DNA from: Aphelocoma coerulescens
Taxonomy: Eukaryota; Chordata; Aves; Passeriformes; Corvidae
Length of the DNA stretch: 64,000 nucleotides
Assembly: GCF_041296385.1 (NCBI RefSeq)
Contig: NC_091015.1
Location: 54,254,345-54,318,344, forward strand
Reading direction: 5' to 3'
Part shown: piece after piece, positions 26,101 through 44,400 of the stretch
Layout of the letters: every line of letters begins with the position of its first letter
How positions within the stretch are numbered: position 1 is the first letter of the stretch
Notes under the pieces: model-generated
What the model was told of the DNA's origin: nothing
Database searches by the model: none
Seen by the model: only the letters and a program-made list of their open reading frames with translations
Translations under genes and position numbers: made by a program

Positions 26101-29100
26101 TCATGAGAAATGATGAGTTCATTTATTATATTTCCTTTGGGCACTGCCAGCTTAGTGCATATGTTTGGAGAGCAATTTATAATGAAGTAAACACTTATGT
26201 TTCGTAAGTCCACAGCCAATGGATCTGTTAGTTTTAGTTCACCCAAATGAGTCCCTGGTTGCAGTATTTGCTTGGTTATTGTGCTCCTGCATTGAGAAGG
26301 AATGGCTGCATATTTCTGGCCACGTCATGAGTTGTGAATGACAAGCCAAGTGACATGATTTATTTGATTACTGCAGTGCTTGTGAATAGTTCAGCACTGA
26401 CAGCCTGGGAGGAAAAGTACCATTAAATGCCCTGGGATAGGCATAAGATGGGTCACAACACTAAAAGGTTTTCCCCTCCAGCCCAGGCATTGTGCCTCAT
26501 TTCTGAAGTTACTATCCCATTGACTTATTTGCTGGGCTGTCACATCAGCTATAGCAATGTTTTTAACACCACTATATTTTGTGACATTTGTTCCTTAAAA
26601 AATGGGAATAAGGTCACACTAAGCAGCTGTGAATAGCCATCAACTTTCAGTCACCACCAGCCTCGCTGACATTTGAAACAGCAGCTTTGGTTGGGGATGA
26701 AAGGCTCTGTGTCCTACTGACAGTGCCTTAAGCCAGTCAAAGGTGGAAGTAGGAATGAGAAGTCTGAGATGCATATTTAAAATTGCAGGAATAGCACTTA
26801 TTATGAAGACATTAATTGAATAGTGTCTAGAGGGCAGTAGGAGTGTGCTTAATTCTTAAATGTTTTTTAGTCTGAAAACTTAATTTTGATATTATATTTC
26901 ATATCCTACATAAGGTCCCAGTTAGTCCATAGAAGAAATATATTGATGGTTGTTTTTACTGCAGTATGAGCTGAAGGTACAAGTTCCAGTCACAGAAAAG
27001 CTTCCAACAAGGGATAAGTGATACTTTATTCACAGCATGTGTCAATATTCAGGTAACGCTGACATTGGACCTATGAGTATCTGGTAGTTCTGATAAATCA
27101 ACCCCCGCAGCAGCTTCTGCCTTACCCACGTGGCTGCTTTCAGCCTGTGCCAGTAAAGTTGAGCAAGTACTGAGTACCTGTAATTAGCTTAATTATATTA
27201 AATTTTTATGAAAAAGTAAGGAAGCATCACTTTATGAGGTTAAAATATGTATGTTTGGGAAAGAGAAAGAAACAGTTTGTGAGAAAGAGGTACAGTTTGA
27301 CGTGTGTTGCTTGTATCTGTGTATACAGACATGGTAGTAGCTTGAAGAAAAGAATCTGTTGTGCGTGCAAATGGTGAACATCTCCAGCAGTTGTTTATTT
27401 GAGAAGATGATACTTGAAGGTGCAGCTGAATATGCTCCCGAGACCTTTCTTCAACCAAGAAAAGGTTTTTCAAATAAAAAGCTCCTTATTTTTGCATTAT
27501 TTCCCAGTTTACTTCACAGACATTAAGTTTATGGTTCACTTGAAACCTCAACAAAGAAGAATTTCTTTCTCTTAAAAATGGCGAGAGAGTAGTTTACTGC
27601 CTAGGTCCTTTATCTCCATTGTAAATTACAAAATGTGACAACTAATCAGAGAAAGCAGTTCAGCATTATGAAACCAACCTTAACAGGGGTAATTGTCCCT
27701 TAAGTTTCTGCACTTTCTTGAAATTTGAATTGCAAAAATCTCTTCTTAGAACAAGAATGCAAAACTCCTCAGTTTATTAGTGAAGTCGATATTCCAGTGG
27801 AAATGTTTTATACGATAACTTTTCCTTCCCTTGTGTTCAGCAGCACCGTAATACCTGAACAGTTCTCTTGCATTTTAGGAAATACTGATTGTTATATATG
27901 AACTACTGTATTCCTTATGGCTCACCCTTGTTTAATAGGATAGAAGAGAGCAGAGCTGCTGAATGGTTGTAGGCTGTAATTTTGAAATTCTTGTTAAATT
28001 GCAGTGAGTGTACAACTAAACTGAGATTTAATTACATTGTTAATTGAAGGAATTGCTATTGATTATGTCATTGAATCTGTGTTGCAGCCAGCCCTAACAA
28101 ACAGCAATATTACAAGAGATCATTAAACTAGTTGTTAAAATGCCAAATGAATGAGAACTAGAACTGGTGTGAATAAAAGGGGCAGAAATGGCGGGTAGAA
28201 GAAAAAGATAACAAAGTGAAGAATACATTAATTTCTCAAATTTTGGTGAATGGTGGTTTTATGTCCTGTCATAGTTTATTATAATCTATGGAACAAAAGG
28301 AAGATGAGACTGAAACAGTTTTTAAATAAGAAACATGAGTAAAGTTTCATCTTGAAAGTGAACAGTGATTCAGATAATACTTCTCACAATCTCCTGTGAA
28401 GCATGATGTAATCTGTCATATGCAAGAGACCTTCCAGTTGCTCAGGGAGCAATCAGATCTACTCAGACTGAGATAAAGGGCAAGTAAGTGCCAGTGATCA
28501 GAGCAGTAAGAGCATGAGAGTGCTGACAGAAATCATAGGCAGCTGTGGCTGAGCTGGCTCCTGGGTGCTGGCAGCTCACCCTATATTCAGCCCTCAATTT
28601 TCCTGCTACTACAGAGTTGGTCCCCTCCCAGGCCCATGGAGTGAGTGCCTGGTGGTGGATAGCTTCCATTTTTCTGGACAGTGGTGACAAAGAGCTGGTG
28701 GGGAAGCCCCAGCTGCCCATGTAAATCTGTGCAGCCCTGTTTGGTCTGGGTGAGTTCTGTGTGAGCACAGGTGGCACTGCCGACTGGACAGGTTGGTTCT
28801 TCACCAACACCCCTTGGTTTGTATGAAGCTGGTAGTTGGCACTCTCAAGAAAATACATTCTAAATTTGGGTTATACTTAATTTAGATGGACTGGAGGCAG
28901 CTCATGCTGATCCTTTCCCTCCTTATGCTACCACTTTTACTGCTGAAAGGATCTTACTGAAGCATTTTGTTAGCCTGGGGAGTAGCCCCTCTGGATGGAT
29001 GCCATGGGAGCCCATTGCTTGTGGCTGAAAGCTGCTCTACACAGTGAAGTCTAACAGGGAGGTGGTGTAGATGATCTCATGGGTGTTTCTGTTTCAGTCT

Positions 29101-29929
29101 TTTACAATTTCTGTGCATATAAAGCCATTTTAATCCTTTCTATTCAAATGCATTGTATGCACAGAAATGTGTTCTTAATAGTGACACAAGGCATGCTGCA
29201 GCATGGGCAGGCTTATAGTCAGACCCGGTGACTCATTTGGACTGTTATTGTTTGAAATACATCATTTTAGAATTAAACTTTTTTCTTCATACCAGATTTT
29301 AGAGTTGAGCATGTTTTGAATGTTTTCTGTATGATGCCATTGGCTATTTTGTGAGGAGACTGTGAGAGTTGTACAAATGTCAGCACCCAAAAGTTAGGAT
29401 GTAGTAGAATGAGAGATATCTGTAGCCTTTATTTGACCTGGTGGTTTTATGGAGCATGATTCAGTCCTAGCGACCTTCCTTCCCCTGTGACCTCTCGGCT
29501 TTTTAAAGTGTGCAGAATGAACAAGGGGCATGAATGTGGAAAGTGCAAGGAATGTGGCAGTGGCTGGTGAGCTGCAGGAGTTGCAGGGAAATGTTTGGTA
29601 GAGGCATGAGCACTCTTTACGAACAGAAAGCAATGTCTTGTGATGAAAGTACTTTTCTCCCTGTACTGCTCCTATTATATGTGGTGTTGTTCTCACATTC
29701 AGAACCCAGTTTACAAAACATTTTCTGTGTCTAGCAGGTAACAAATAGAGAATAGTGGATTTCTGAAATGTAAACTGAAAGAATCAGATATAAACCTCAA
29801 GAGAGTGTAAGGGTTTAATGATCTGTAGTCAGGATTTACCAATGATTTGTGCTCAGGTAATGGCATCACTGTTTTTTTTCCAAAATACAGGATATGTTTT
29901 AGTTTACTTCAGGCAGGTCCCGGTTCCCT
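23151..29929. other. Intronic sequence, nothing recognised
   Basis: No exon was recognised. The longest open frame (28,463-28,858 minus, 131 codons) shows no domain and no splice context. Slightly GC-richer blocks at 25,550-25,990 and 28,460-28,850 have no identifiable content. Confidence 0.5.
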
Positions 29930-30350
29930 GTAACTGCCAAACTACAGGATGTTACAATTACAGATGCAGTGACACTGTTGTTGCAGAATCACTGCTGATA
30001 AATTATGGTGGGATGGCAGCTGTAAATACAGCTTCTGTTGTGATTTAAGAGGAGGATGTGAAGGCGTATTGCCCAGATGCTGGATCAATGGTAAATAGGG
30101 CCAGCCGCAGCACGCTAAAGCTTACAAGTCCTTGCCAGGTTTTGGGATTAGAAGTCATCGTTTCAAGTATTAACTCCTCCGGTATCAAAATAATCAGCTG
30201 CTCTGCTCCTCCCCTTTTCCTTTCTCTTCAGCCAAGATTTATTTACCTTTGCAAGCAGGAGCTGACATGCAAACCAGATTTTTTAGTAATCTGTTGGAGA
30301 TACAAGAGCTTTTCAGCAAGCTGCCGAGTGCTCAGTGTCTGAGCTATAGT
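29930..30350. promoter_or_regulatory. Candidate conserved noncoding element
   Basis: About 400 bp of complex non-repetitive sequence with homeodomain- and MEF2-like words (TACAATTACAG, GATAAATTATGG, GCTGTAAATACAGC) and several CpG (AGCCGCAGCACGC, CATCGTTTC, CTCCGGTATC). GCTGTAAATACAGC near 30,019-30,032 is nearly palindromic. The short open frame at 30,058-30,342 is not accepted as coding because it has no splice context. The enhancer reading is inference. Confidence 0.25.
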
Positions 30351-31098
30351 GCAGGAGGCTTCATGTCATGTTCCGTGACCTTCCCATTCACCTGCTTAAC
30401 TGTCAGGAAATGCATGGCTGCTTGGAGCTCTGTAGTTGTACTACTTAAGGCTGGAGAAACAATAAACCAGTCATTGCAGATTCATGGAATAAACCACACC
30501 AGCAGCAAAATCAGCTACAATCAGGATTCATTTGACACGAAAGGGCATATAGCTTTGGTCACTCAGCCCCCTGCTCTGTGGGTGACAGCCCTGTGCAGGT
30601 AACTCCTAATGACTGATGAGGGGCAAGAAAAATTTCCATATGCAATTACCAACTTTGCAGTGATTTTAACCTGGCTTCTCTCAGAGAAACCCCACACATC
30701 CTGATCTGAAGGCTGGTAGAAGCTTGGTTTCTTTTTCCCTGAAGTGAGAAATGAAAATAATTGCCTCTCCAAGATATCCCTGGGATTCAGACTAAATGGG
30801 GCTTGTATTTGCATTGATACTAAGGATGAAATCAGGATTGGCAGACTGTGATATGTGAATTTGCACACATACAGGGACTCAGAACATGGGTGAGTATTGT
30901 TAATTAAGCCAAGACGTTTTAGATGGTCTCTGCCTAAAATTCAGTAAAAGGGACTTTCTTGTGGGTCTCTTCAATGTCACATTCCATTTACAATTGTAAT
31001 AAATGCTGTAACTTGTTTCCCTCTCTCTTATCCCACAAAAATGACAGAGAAGAATCTTTTGCTAAGCCTTTGTTAATGGTTCTTTCTTTTTGTTCCAG

Positions 31099-31187
31099 AT
31101 AACTTCAAACAAGAAGCACTCAGAGAGCCTGAGGAATGATGGTGATGCTCTTATCCAGGCTCTAGAGAGCCTGGCCCAAACTGCCAG
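31099..31187 (+). CDS. ULK4: ULK4 penultimate coding exon
   Basis: An 89-bp exon follows a strong polypyrimidine acceptor (TTTTTGTTCCAG) and ends at CCAG before GTGAGT. Read in phase 0 it gives 29 codons beginning ITSNKKHSESLRNDGDALIQ, plus two bases of a split Ser codon. The human ULK4 C-terminus, as I recall it, runs ITSNEKHLESLKNAG-S-LLRALERLA, which aligns closely and identifies the gene. ULK4 is a ULK-family pseudokinase whose long C-terminal part is armadillo/HEAT-like helical repeats; this exon encodes part of the final helical pair. In human, ULK4 is also the neighbour that converges on the CTNNB1 3' end, which supports the call. Because the exon is small and has no in-frame Met start, simple ORF searches miss it. 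Confidence 0.9.
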
Positions 31188-34125
31188 GTGAGTTCCCTCA
31201 GGCTTCCAGGAATTTCCAGGGCTCAGAGCGCTCCTCTCCTCTTTTGTCTGCAATGGCCTTCTGTAATTCTGTGCAGTAAGAGCTTCTCAGGTTTCTGTCC
31301 TGGCCCCCCTCCCTGCACTGCTCTCCTCCAAAGTCCTCTCCATCAGAGCCTGCGGCACACTTTGATCCCCAGCTGCGGCACAGTCTGGCTCCTTGTGTGT
31401 GTCAGTTCTGTGGATTTATTTTTTTAAAAATTTATTATTTTGTTCCAAACCTTGGTCTCTATAACCAGATTCCTGTCAGTGGTTCTTGGCAGAGTGGGCT
31501 GCATGCACAATGTGACATTTGTGCCCTGTGTTAATGTGGCTGTGGTTGATGCACTTGCAAACTGATTCCTTTCAAACGTGGCTGGAGAACAGAACTGCTT
31601 TTGTTTAAGAATACCTGTGGCTTCTCCAGAAGGCACACGACTTAGAGGAATACCATGGCCTTCTCTGCAAGAAAAGAGGTGCTAGTCCCAACAAATTGGC
31701 CAAACCTTATCTCATCTCCCATAGACTTTCCCATATCTAATCCTCCTTGGACATATGAATGAATGAATGGCTGTTGTCTGTCTCTCAAAACAAATTTTGT
31801 ACTTCTGCTGTGGGCTGTTAGGCTTCTTCACTCCTGGTTGAACTAAAATTCATAGAAAAGTTGTAGTTCAGAGGTCAGTTTTTGAAACACTCAAGATAAT
31901 CTCTTCAGTGCTCTTTGTGCTCCCAAATGCAGGCTTTTGGGAAAATTGGCTCCTCAACATTATGGCAGTGTGGTAGCCTGTGTTGGAAGGAAGGAGGGGC
32001 GTGGGCAGACGTGAAAAGGAAATGTTGGGATGTGGTGAGTGTAAGGAGGTGTTCACCAAGGACTAACTAAACCTGTTGAGAGCAGTCAGCATCCCTCTTG
32101 CACACTCAGCTGCTGACTCACAGGGTTTTGTATGACACATTAAATTATCTCAGTACAATAAAATGTCAGCTCTCCCCAAGGGAGATACAGGCACCACCGC
32201 TGAAGATGAGAGTGGGGGGGAAGATGGGCTTTTCTTCTGTTAGAAACAGCTTTCACTCTGTTGGGAGTATTTCAGCATTAGAGGCACCAGATAGCCCAGT
32301 CACTGTCTTTGAATTCTGCTTTTCTGGCTTCCTCAGTAGTTTATTAGTCTATGCATTTCTGTATGCAGAAAAACACATGCTACAGAGCCCAACTAAACAG
32401 TACTTGCTCTTATTTAACACAAGATGCTCAGTAGATCAAATTCCAGCTGGTGCCATTGGGAACTGTTCAGATACATTAGGGTGAGCCAGGTCCCTCTGCT
32501 GTGCTGAGCTCCTGCACTGCAACAGCAACAAGGGAGCCCCTGAGAACTCATGGATTTCATTTCCCCTCCTCCCCTTCTTCTTTAGGGAACACATGTCCCT
32601 ATCCATTTGCCTCCAGAGGAGACTGAGAGGGTTTCAGGCTGATTCTTGGGGCTGACATGCATAAATTGGCAACAGGCAGACAGGGGAAGCCTGGGGTTAG
32701 GAAGCTTTATCAGACATAGTTGAATGGACATTTGGTTGTGGAAGGTATGGATATTCTGCCTTCTCTTCAGATTTCCTTATGTGGCATCTTTCCCAGAATA
32801 GTCCTTGTGACCTAATAAACTTGGTCTCCTCACCTGTGCTTTGAACCTGGTTAAGGAGCCTCTCTGTATCTCCTGCAGAACCAGAAATGGTTTAGAGGCG
32901 GCTACAGCTGAGACCTGGATCTAAGCCATCCTCGGGGTAGTCTAAACTCCCAGGCCCTTCCACCCACATATTACCACTGGTTTGAATTGCTTGAGGAGTG
33001 TTTTCGCTTTGCTCATTTCTTACAGACAGGTTTCTAATCTCTCCCTCTTCCTATGTGTCAGAACTGGGGTTCCAGCCGAGCAGTCACGTGCCAGGAGAAG
33101 GGCACTGTTTGGATTGAAAGCTGCTTTTGATGCTCCCCTGCTGCCGTGTAGCAGCCATGGATTGCCAAACTCTCTCTCTGTGATGCTTCCTGAGCTAGTT
33201 GGAACAGGCACTTTTAAGAGTGACATGACCAACCCATTTTGCCCAGTGACCACCTGGAATCAAATCCATGCTTTAAAATGTGGGATCATGGACATTTATT
33301 TTTCAATGAAGACAGTTGCTAAGATGAATTTGTTTCAGATAACTGAATTTTCTGATTTAAATTGCTGATTATTAAGACATTGGCTTATGTAGTGTGAACT
33401 GTTCATTTGGATTTTCTGGTTAGCTCTGCATTCCCCAAACTGTGGAGTACGGGTAAGTATTGTCATTAGCAGCAATCAAGGAAGTTGCAGATTGGTCTGC
33501 TGGTATCCTTTCTAAGCTAGAGATGAGGGATGGGAGTCCATAAAGAAACTAAAAGTACTTGATTCTGTGGACTACCAGTAATGTTCCAATGCTGTTCCAG
33601 TGCTAGAAAAAAATGTGTTTCCAGAAGAAAAAAATAGGCAAAAAATATGTAATAAAACCTTAGGTGAGGAAGCAAAGGGCCTCGTGCAGCACTGTGGTTG
33701 GAGGGGCTGTTGCTCCTCCTTGCAGGAGGTGGGCAACACCTGCAGTGGCAGTGCCTGCCTGTGCAGAGCAGTGCTGCAGGCAGAGAGGGCTGTGTGTGTG
33801 TGAAAATACATCTTTCTGTCAAGCTGGAAGTGTGTGTGTGTGGAGTCACGGGGTGTATGATGAATCCTGTGTGCTTCCTTTTACAGAGGAGGTTGAGTGA
33901 GGTAGCAGTGACTGGGAGTTTGAGCTCAAATTCATTTCTACACAAGAGTGGCTACAGGGCACAATCACTGGTTATATGTTACTGCTTAACAGAAAAGCAG
34001 GTAGAGAGTGCAGTTAATGGCTACTCAAGAGTTTTCCAGCATAGATAAAGGCAAATGTGGAATTTGAACAAAACATTTTTTTCTCCTGAGGATGTCTAAT
34101 AGATGTTACTGGTTTTAATTCCTAG
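31188..34125 (+). other. ULK4: Last intron of ULK4
   Basis: A 2,938-bp intron with donor GTGAGT and acceptor TTAATTCCTAG. Contents: short TG runs near 33,791-33,801 and 33,830-33,842, an ATGA repeat near 31,755, and a GC-richer stretch at 33,660-33,900. No further exon or mobile element was recognised. Confidence 0.85.
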
Positions 34126-34210
34126 CTCTCATGCTGACATTGCTGTTGCTTCCTTGGCATCTGAAATTCTGAGAACAGTGGGACATGAAAATATCAAGAC
34201 TCCCAAGTGA
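34126..34210 (+). CDS. ULK4: ULK4 last coding exon with stop
   Basis: After acceptor CCTAG the exon supplies one base to complete a Ser codon, then 27 codons and TGA at 34,208-34,210. The peptide SHADIAVASLASEILRTVGH matches the human end FADSAVAPLALEILQAVGN (from memory) and then continues for seven more residues, ENIKTPK. The exon phase (1) fits the upstream exon exactly, giving a joined C-terminal helix pair. This is the terminus of the armadillo-like domain. The short extra tail relative to human is a lineage difference or an alternative human isoform; I cannot tell which. Confidence 0.9.
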
Positions 34211-34525
34211 ACCATTTTTGACCAGCCTTTGGAAACATGCAGGTTCTGTAACCTGCTCATCACTTCAGTCCTGCAGGAACACCCTCAGATGAGCTGAGCA
34301 GATGTAACTCATTTAGCAATCTGAGCTGCAGCATATGCAGAATTTGGGCTGGCTCAGGAAGGGAGGGAAGCTGGTTTGGGATCAGAGGGGGTGGTGGTTT
34401 GTTTTTTAAACCCCTGTAAGGATGAATTCTTGGTTACTACTTTGCCTTGCTGGCATTACATGATGTAGCTCAAGTATTTGATAGCTTGAAAGTGTAAATT
34501 AAATAAATAGTAGAGTTACTTCACA
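34211..34525 (+). other. ULK4: ULK4 3' UTR (end approximate)
   Basis: About 315 bp from the ULK4 stop codon to the expected cleavage site 15-25 bp past the overlapping ATTAAA/AATAAA signals. The exact end is not visible from sequence. Confidence 0.7.
34498..34507 (+). terminator. ULK4: ULK4 poly(A) signal (ATTAAA/AATAAA overlap)
   Basis: ATTAAATAAA gives an ATTAAA at 34,498-34,503 overlapping an AATAAA at 34,502-34,507, about 290 bp after the ULK4 stop. Transcription from ULK4 should end just beyond it, about 1.5 kb before the opposing CTNNB1 3' end. Confidence 0.75.
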
Positions 34526-35994
34526 ATATAAAGTGTTTCACTATTTCAAGCTGCTGTTAGAAATGCTCATTTATCTTTTGGACCAGGTGACTGCCTTGGC
34601 TGTTCATCTTAAGGGGTCACCTCAGGCTTGTGACTGGCACTAGAAAATACCTTTTTATCAAGACAGACAATATTGTTCACCTCAAGCAACCAGTGCCCAA
34701 CCACTGTGATCACACAGAGGCTGTGAGTATGTGGCATGTAAGGATGATAGATGGTACCCAGGTTTCTGCTCAGCAGCCGTTTGCGTGCCCCTCCTTTGCC
34801 TAGCACTGCACGGCTTAAGCTGCACAGGTGTTCTCAGCTGCCAACACTCCTGGCTACGGTTCTTTGAGAAGAAGTGTGATGATGACCCTGGCAGTTTGCC
34901 AAAGCCCCAGTAAAAGCCAGTGCCCCAGAAAGGGTCCTCTAGAGCTTGCAGATCCCACAGTGTGTGAAGAGTTGAATTCTTCTCTGCATGTGCTGTGGTT
35001 GGCGTCTTTCAGTGCAGCAACTCCATGTTCTTGCTGCATCCACCAAGCACAGGTGCCTATAAGAGCTGCTGCTGCACCCCCACTCTCAGACAGCCCTGGT
35101 ACCTGGAGTCTGTGGAGGCAAGCAAACGGCCCCAGGTAAACAGATTGCACCTCGTGTGTTTTCTTACATTACTTCAACTATCAAATTGCATAGCTTAACA
35201 GCTGGAGTTACTAGAAACAGGGAGGAGGTGAGTGCTGGCTATTATTTGGTCTAGTGTTTCACAGTAGAAGTTAAGCAGCCAAGTGTGGCTGAGAGGAACA
35301 AAGCTGAATTCCTTGGGTGAGACCATTCCCTCTGCAGTGGAAGGGGAAGCAGGCTGCTGCAGTTGCTTTCAGCATCTTGAGCCACGAGTCTGTGCAGCCA
35401 AGGCCTGCTCTGATCTCCTGCTGGCAAACTGCTGCCTGGAGTGGAAGTGCCCAGAGTGTTGCTCCCACAGAGCTGGTGACAGCTGCACAGTGCAGATGTG
35501 CAGCCTGTGGCTGAGCCAGCAGTCTCAGAACCACTTTGTCCCCTTCCAGTCACACAGGTGCTGCCTAAGGGAAGCCACTTCCACACAGGTCTGAACACTA
35601 AGGACACGTGAGAAGGGCTTTGAGCCATTGAACCAGCTGATCTTTCACCCACCCTTAGTGAAGGGGCACCTCTGAGGGGAGCTGAGGCAGGAGGCTGTTG
35701 GTCCTTTTTGAAGCCCAGAAGAGCTGTGGGGCTGGCAGGCCTGGCACAAAGTGGAGTTGCCTCACATCTGGCTAGACCCTGCCTCATGCTGAGGAACCTG
35801 CCAAAGCAAAGCAGGGGAAGAGTGGTGCCTCAGAGGACTGCAGCAGGAAAGCTCCAGGCTATGAAGGGGAACTGTGCCATAGTGGGATCAAAGAGGTAAA
35901 TTATTCTTCCTCCATACTAAAGTGGCTGTGCAAAAATCCAGAACTATTTCTTAACACACAGATATACTTTGTGATCTGAAATAATTTGACACAG
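34526..35994. other. Intergenic, between convergent ULK4 and CTNNB1
   Basis: About 1.47 kb separating the two 3' ends. It is GC-richer than its surroundings and rich in CTG/CAG-type trinucleotides, which makes open frames long by chance; the longest, 35,251-35,787 minus (178 codons), shows no domain, no promoter and no repetitive signature known to me. No gene is called. Confidence 0.6.
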
Positions 35995-36012
35995 AGTGAA
36001 TTAAAAGTTTAC

Positions 36013-36018
36013 TTTAAT
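36013..36018 (-). terminator. CTNNB1: CTNNB1 distal poly(A) signal ATTAAA
   Basis: ATTAAA on the minus strand, followed by TTTTAATTCACTCTGTGTC and further T/G-rich sequence that could serve as the downstream element. The human transcript ends in very similar sequence (ATTAAACTTTTAATTC, from memory). Cleavage is expected near 35,995. Confidence 0.75.
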
Positions 36019-36294
36019 TTTGAACCATTTTATAACTGCATTTTTCTCATGAAGCATCTGTATCACAGCAGGCTACAATAACTTTGGGATAAAAGGCAAC
36101 TGGTAAACTGTCCAATACAAGGTTCCAAATAAACAGTTCTTACTGGCCCCTACCCAGACATATCCCAGATAAAGTTTTTGATCAAAAACATGAAATAGAT
36201 CCACCTGCTTATTTTAAGCATATTAAAAAGGAAACTAATTGGACCATTTCTATTTGTCTAGTTTTTTATACAAAAAGGCTACACAATGTTACAC

Positions 36295-36300
36295 TTTATT
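36295..36300 (-). terminator. CTNNB1: CTNNB1 proximal poly(A) signal AATAAA
   Basis: Canonical AATAAA on the minus strand, followed by GTGTAACATTGTGTAGCC, which is conserved in the human gene as I recall it. It lies about 280 bp before the distal signal and could give a shorter mRNA. Confidence 0.5.
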
Positions 36301-36770
36301 CAGAATACAGTTAGAGCGATTATGAATTAGTGTTCTACACCTTTACTCAATCCTTAAAAATTAGAAACTGCTGTAGCATATTCACTATAACTTAATACTA
36401 CGAGAGACTTTAAAAAAAACTAACAACAATTACTGCAAAAAGAAAGGCTACTTCCAAAGCAAGCAAGGTCAGTACCATTACAGAGATTTAAAAAAAATAA
36501 TAAATTTTTAACAAGCAAGGCTAGGGTTTGATAAATTCCATCTTGCAGTTCATTCTTGTGCATTCTTCGTTTCTTGAATCACTCCCAAAATCCATTTGTA
36601 TTATTACTCCTCGACCAAAAAGGACCAGAACAAAAAGTTTACTTCAATTGTTCCCATAGGAAACTCAGCTTGGTTAGTGTGTCAGGCACTTTCTGAGATA
36701 CTAGCCCACCCCTCGAGCCCTCTCAGCAACTCTACAGGCCAATCAATGCAAGTTCACTCAGATGATACAG

Positions 36771-37059
36771 CTGCAAAGAGAAAAAACACAGGTGTCAGTG
36801 CTCCCGAGTTGTAAAGGGCTGTTGTAACACAAAGACTGCATGAAGCCAGTGCACAAGACATTACAGTTAATTACTTCCACACTTCACAGCAGAAGTCAGT
36901 TTGGAGTGTGCTGATTGTGTGTTTCCAGAGCATTTATTCATTATTCTGGCACACTGGGACCCAATTGAGCCAATCCCTCCCTGCCAACCAAGTCCTCAGT
37001 CCAGTCAGCTGTTTTTCTCTTTTTGTTTTGTTTTTAAATTCAAGGTTGGAGCTTCTTAC
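36771..37059 (-). other. CTNNB1: Optional intron in the CTNNB1 3' UTR
   Basis: The donor TTTAG/GTAAGAAG lies 12 bp after the stop codon. The acceptor TTCTCTTTGCAG/CTGTATC is at 36,771, giving a 289-bp intron. Human CTNNB1 is known to make mRNAs with and without such a 3' UTR intron, using the same donor word and an acceptor before CTGTATTG (from memory). Usage in this species is inferred. Confidence 0.7.
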
Positions 37060-37071
37060 CTAAAGGATGAT

Positions 37072-44387
<7,316 letters not shown>

Positions 44388-44400
<13 letters not shown>

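Larger units (their letters stand above)
1..31098 (+). other. ULK4: ULK4 intron (inferred), no exon recognised
   Basis: This stretch lies 5' of the penultimate ULK4 exon, so it should belong to the preceding ULK4 intron; that is inference from synteny. I read it for the residues that precede this exon in human ULK4 (the segment ending in LLLRILRRM, as I recall it) and found no match with splice sites. The remaining open frames are short and lack exon borders. Recognisable contents are listed separately: a CpG-rich patch, a CR1 fragment, an LTR fragment, homopolymer tracts and candidate conserved noncoding blocks. The rest is unremarkable AT-rich intronic DNA. An undetected small exon cannot be excluded. 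Confidence 0.6.
35995..37071 (-). other. CTNNB1: CTNNB1 3' UTR (with optional intron 36,771-37,059)
   Basis: From the stop codon to the expected cleavage site, about 1.08 kb unspliced or about 0.79 kb if the optional intron is removed. Large parts match the human 3' UTR as I recall it, for example AGAAAGTGCCTGACACACTA (minus strand, near 36,690) and the block around the AATAAA at 36,295-36,300. Such conservation in noncoding mRNA suggests post-transcriptional control. The 3' end is approximate. Confidence 0.85.

Noticed and set aside
28463..28858. 131-codon minus-strand open frame
   Set aside because: No domain, no splice or promoter context, and mixed-composition peptide.
30058..30342. Possible ULK4 exon ending at ATG/GTAAAT (30,090)
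   Set aside because: The peptide EDVKAYCPDAGSM does not resemble the ULK4 segment expected before the ITSN exon.
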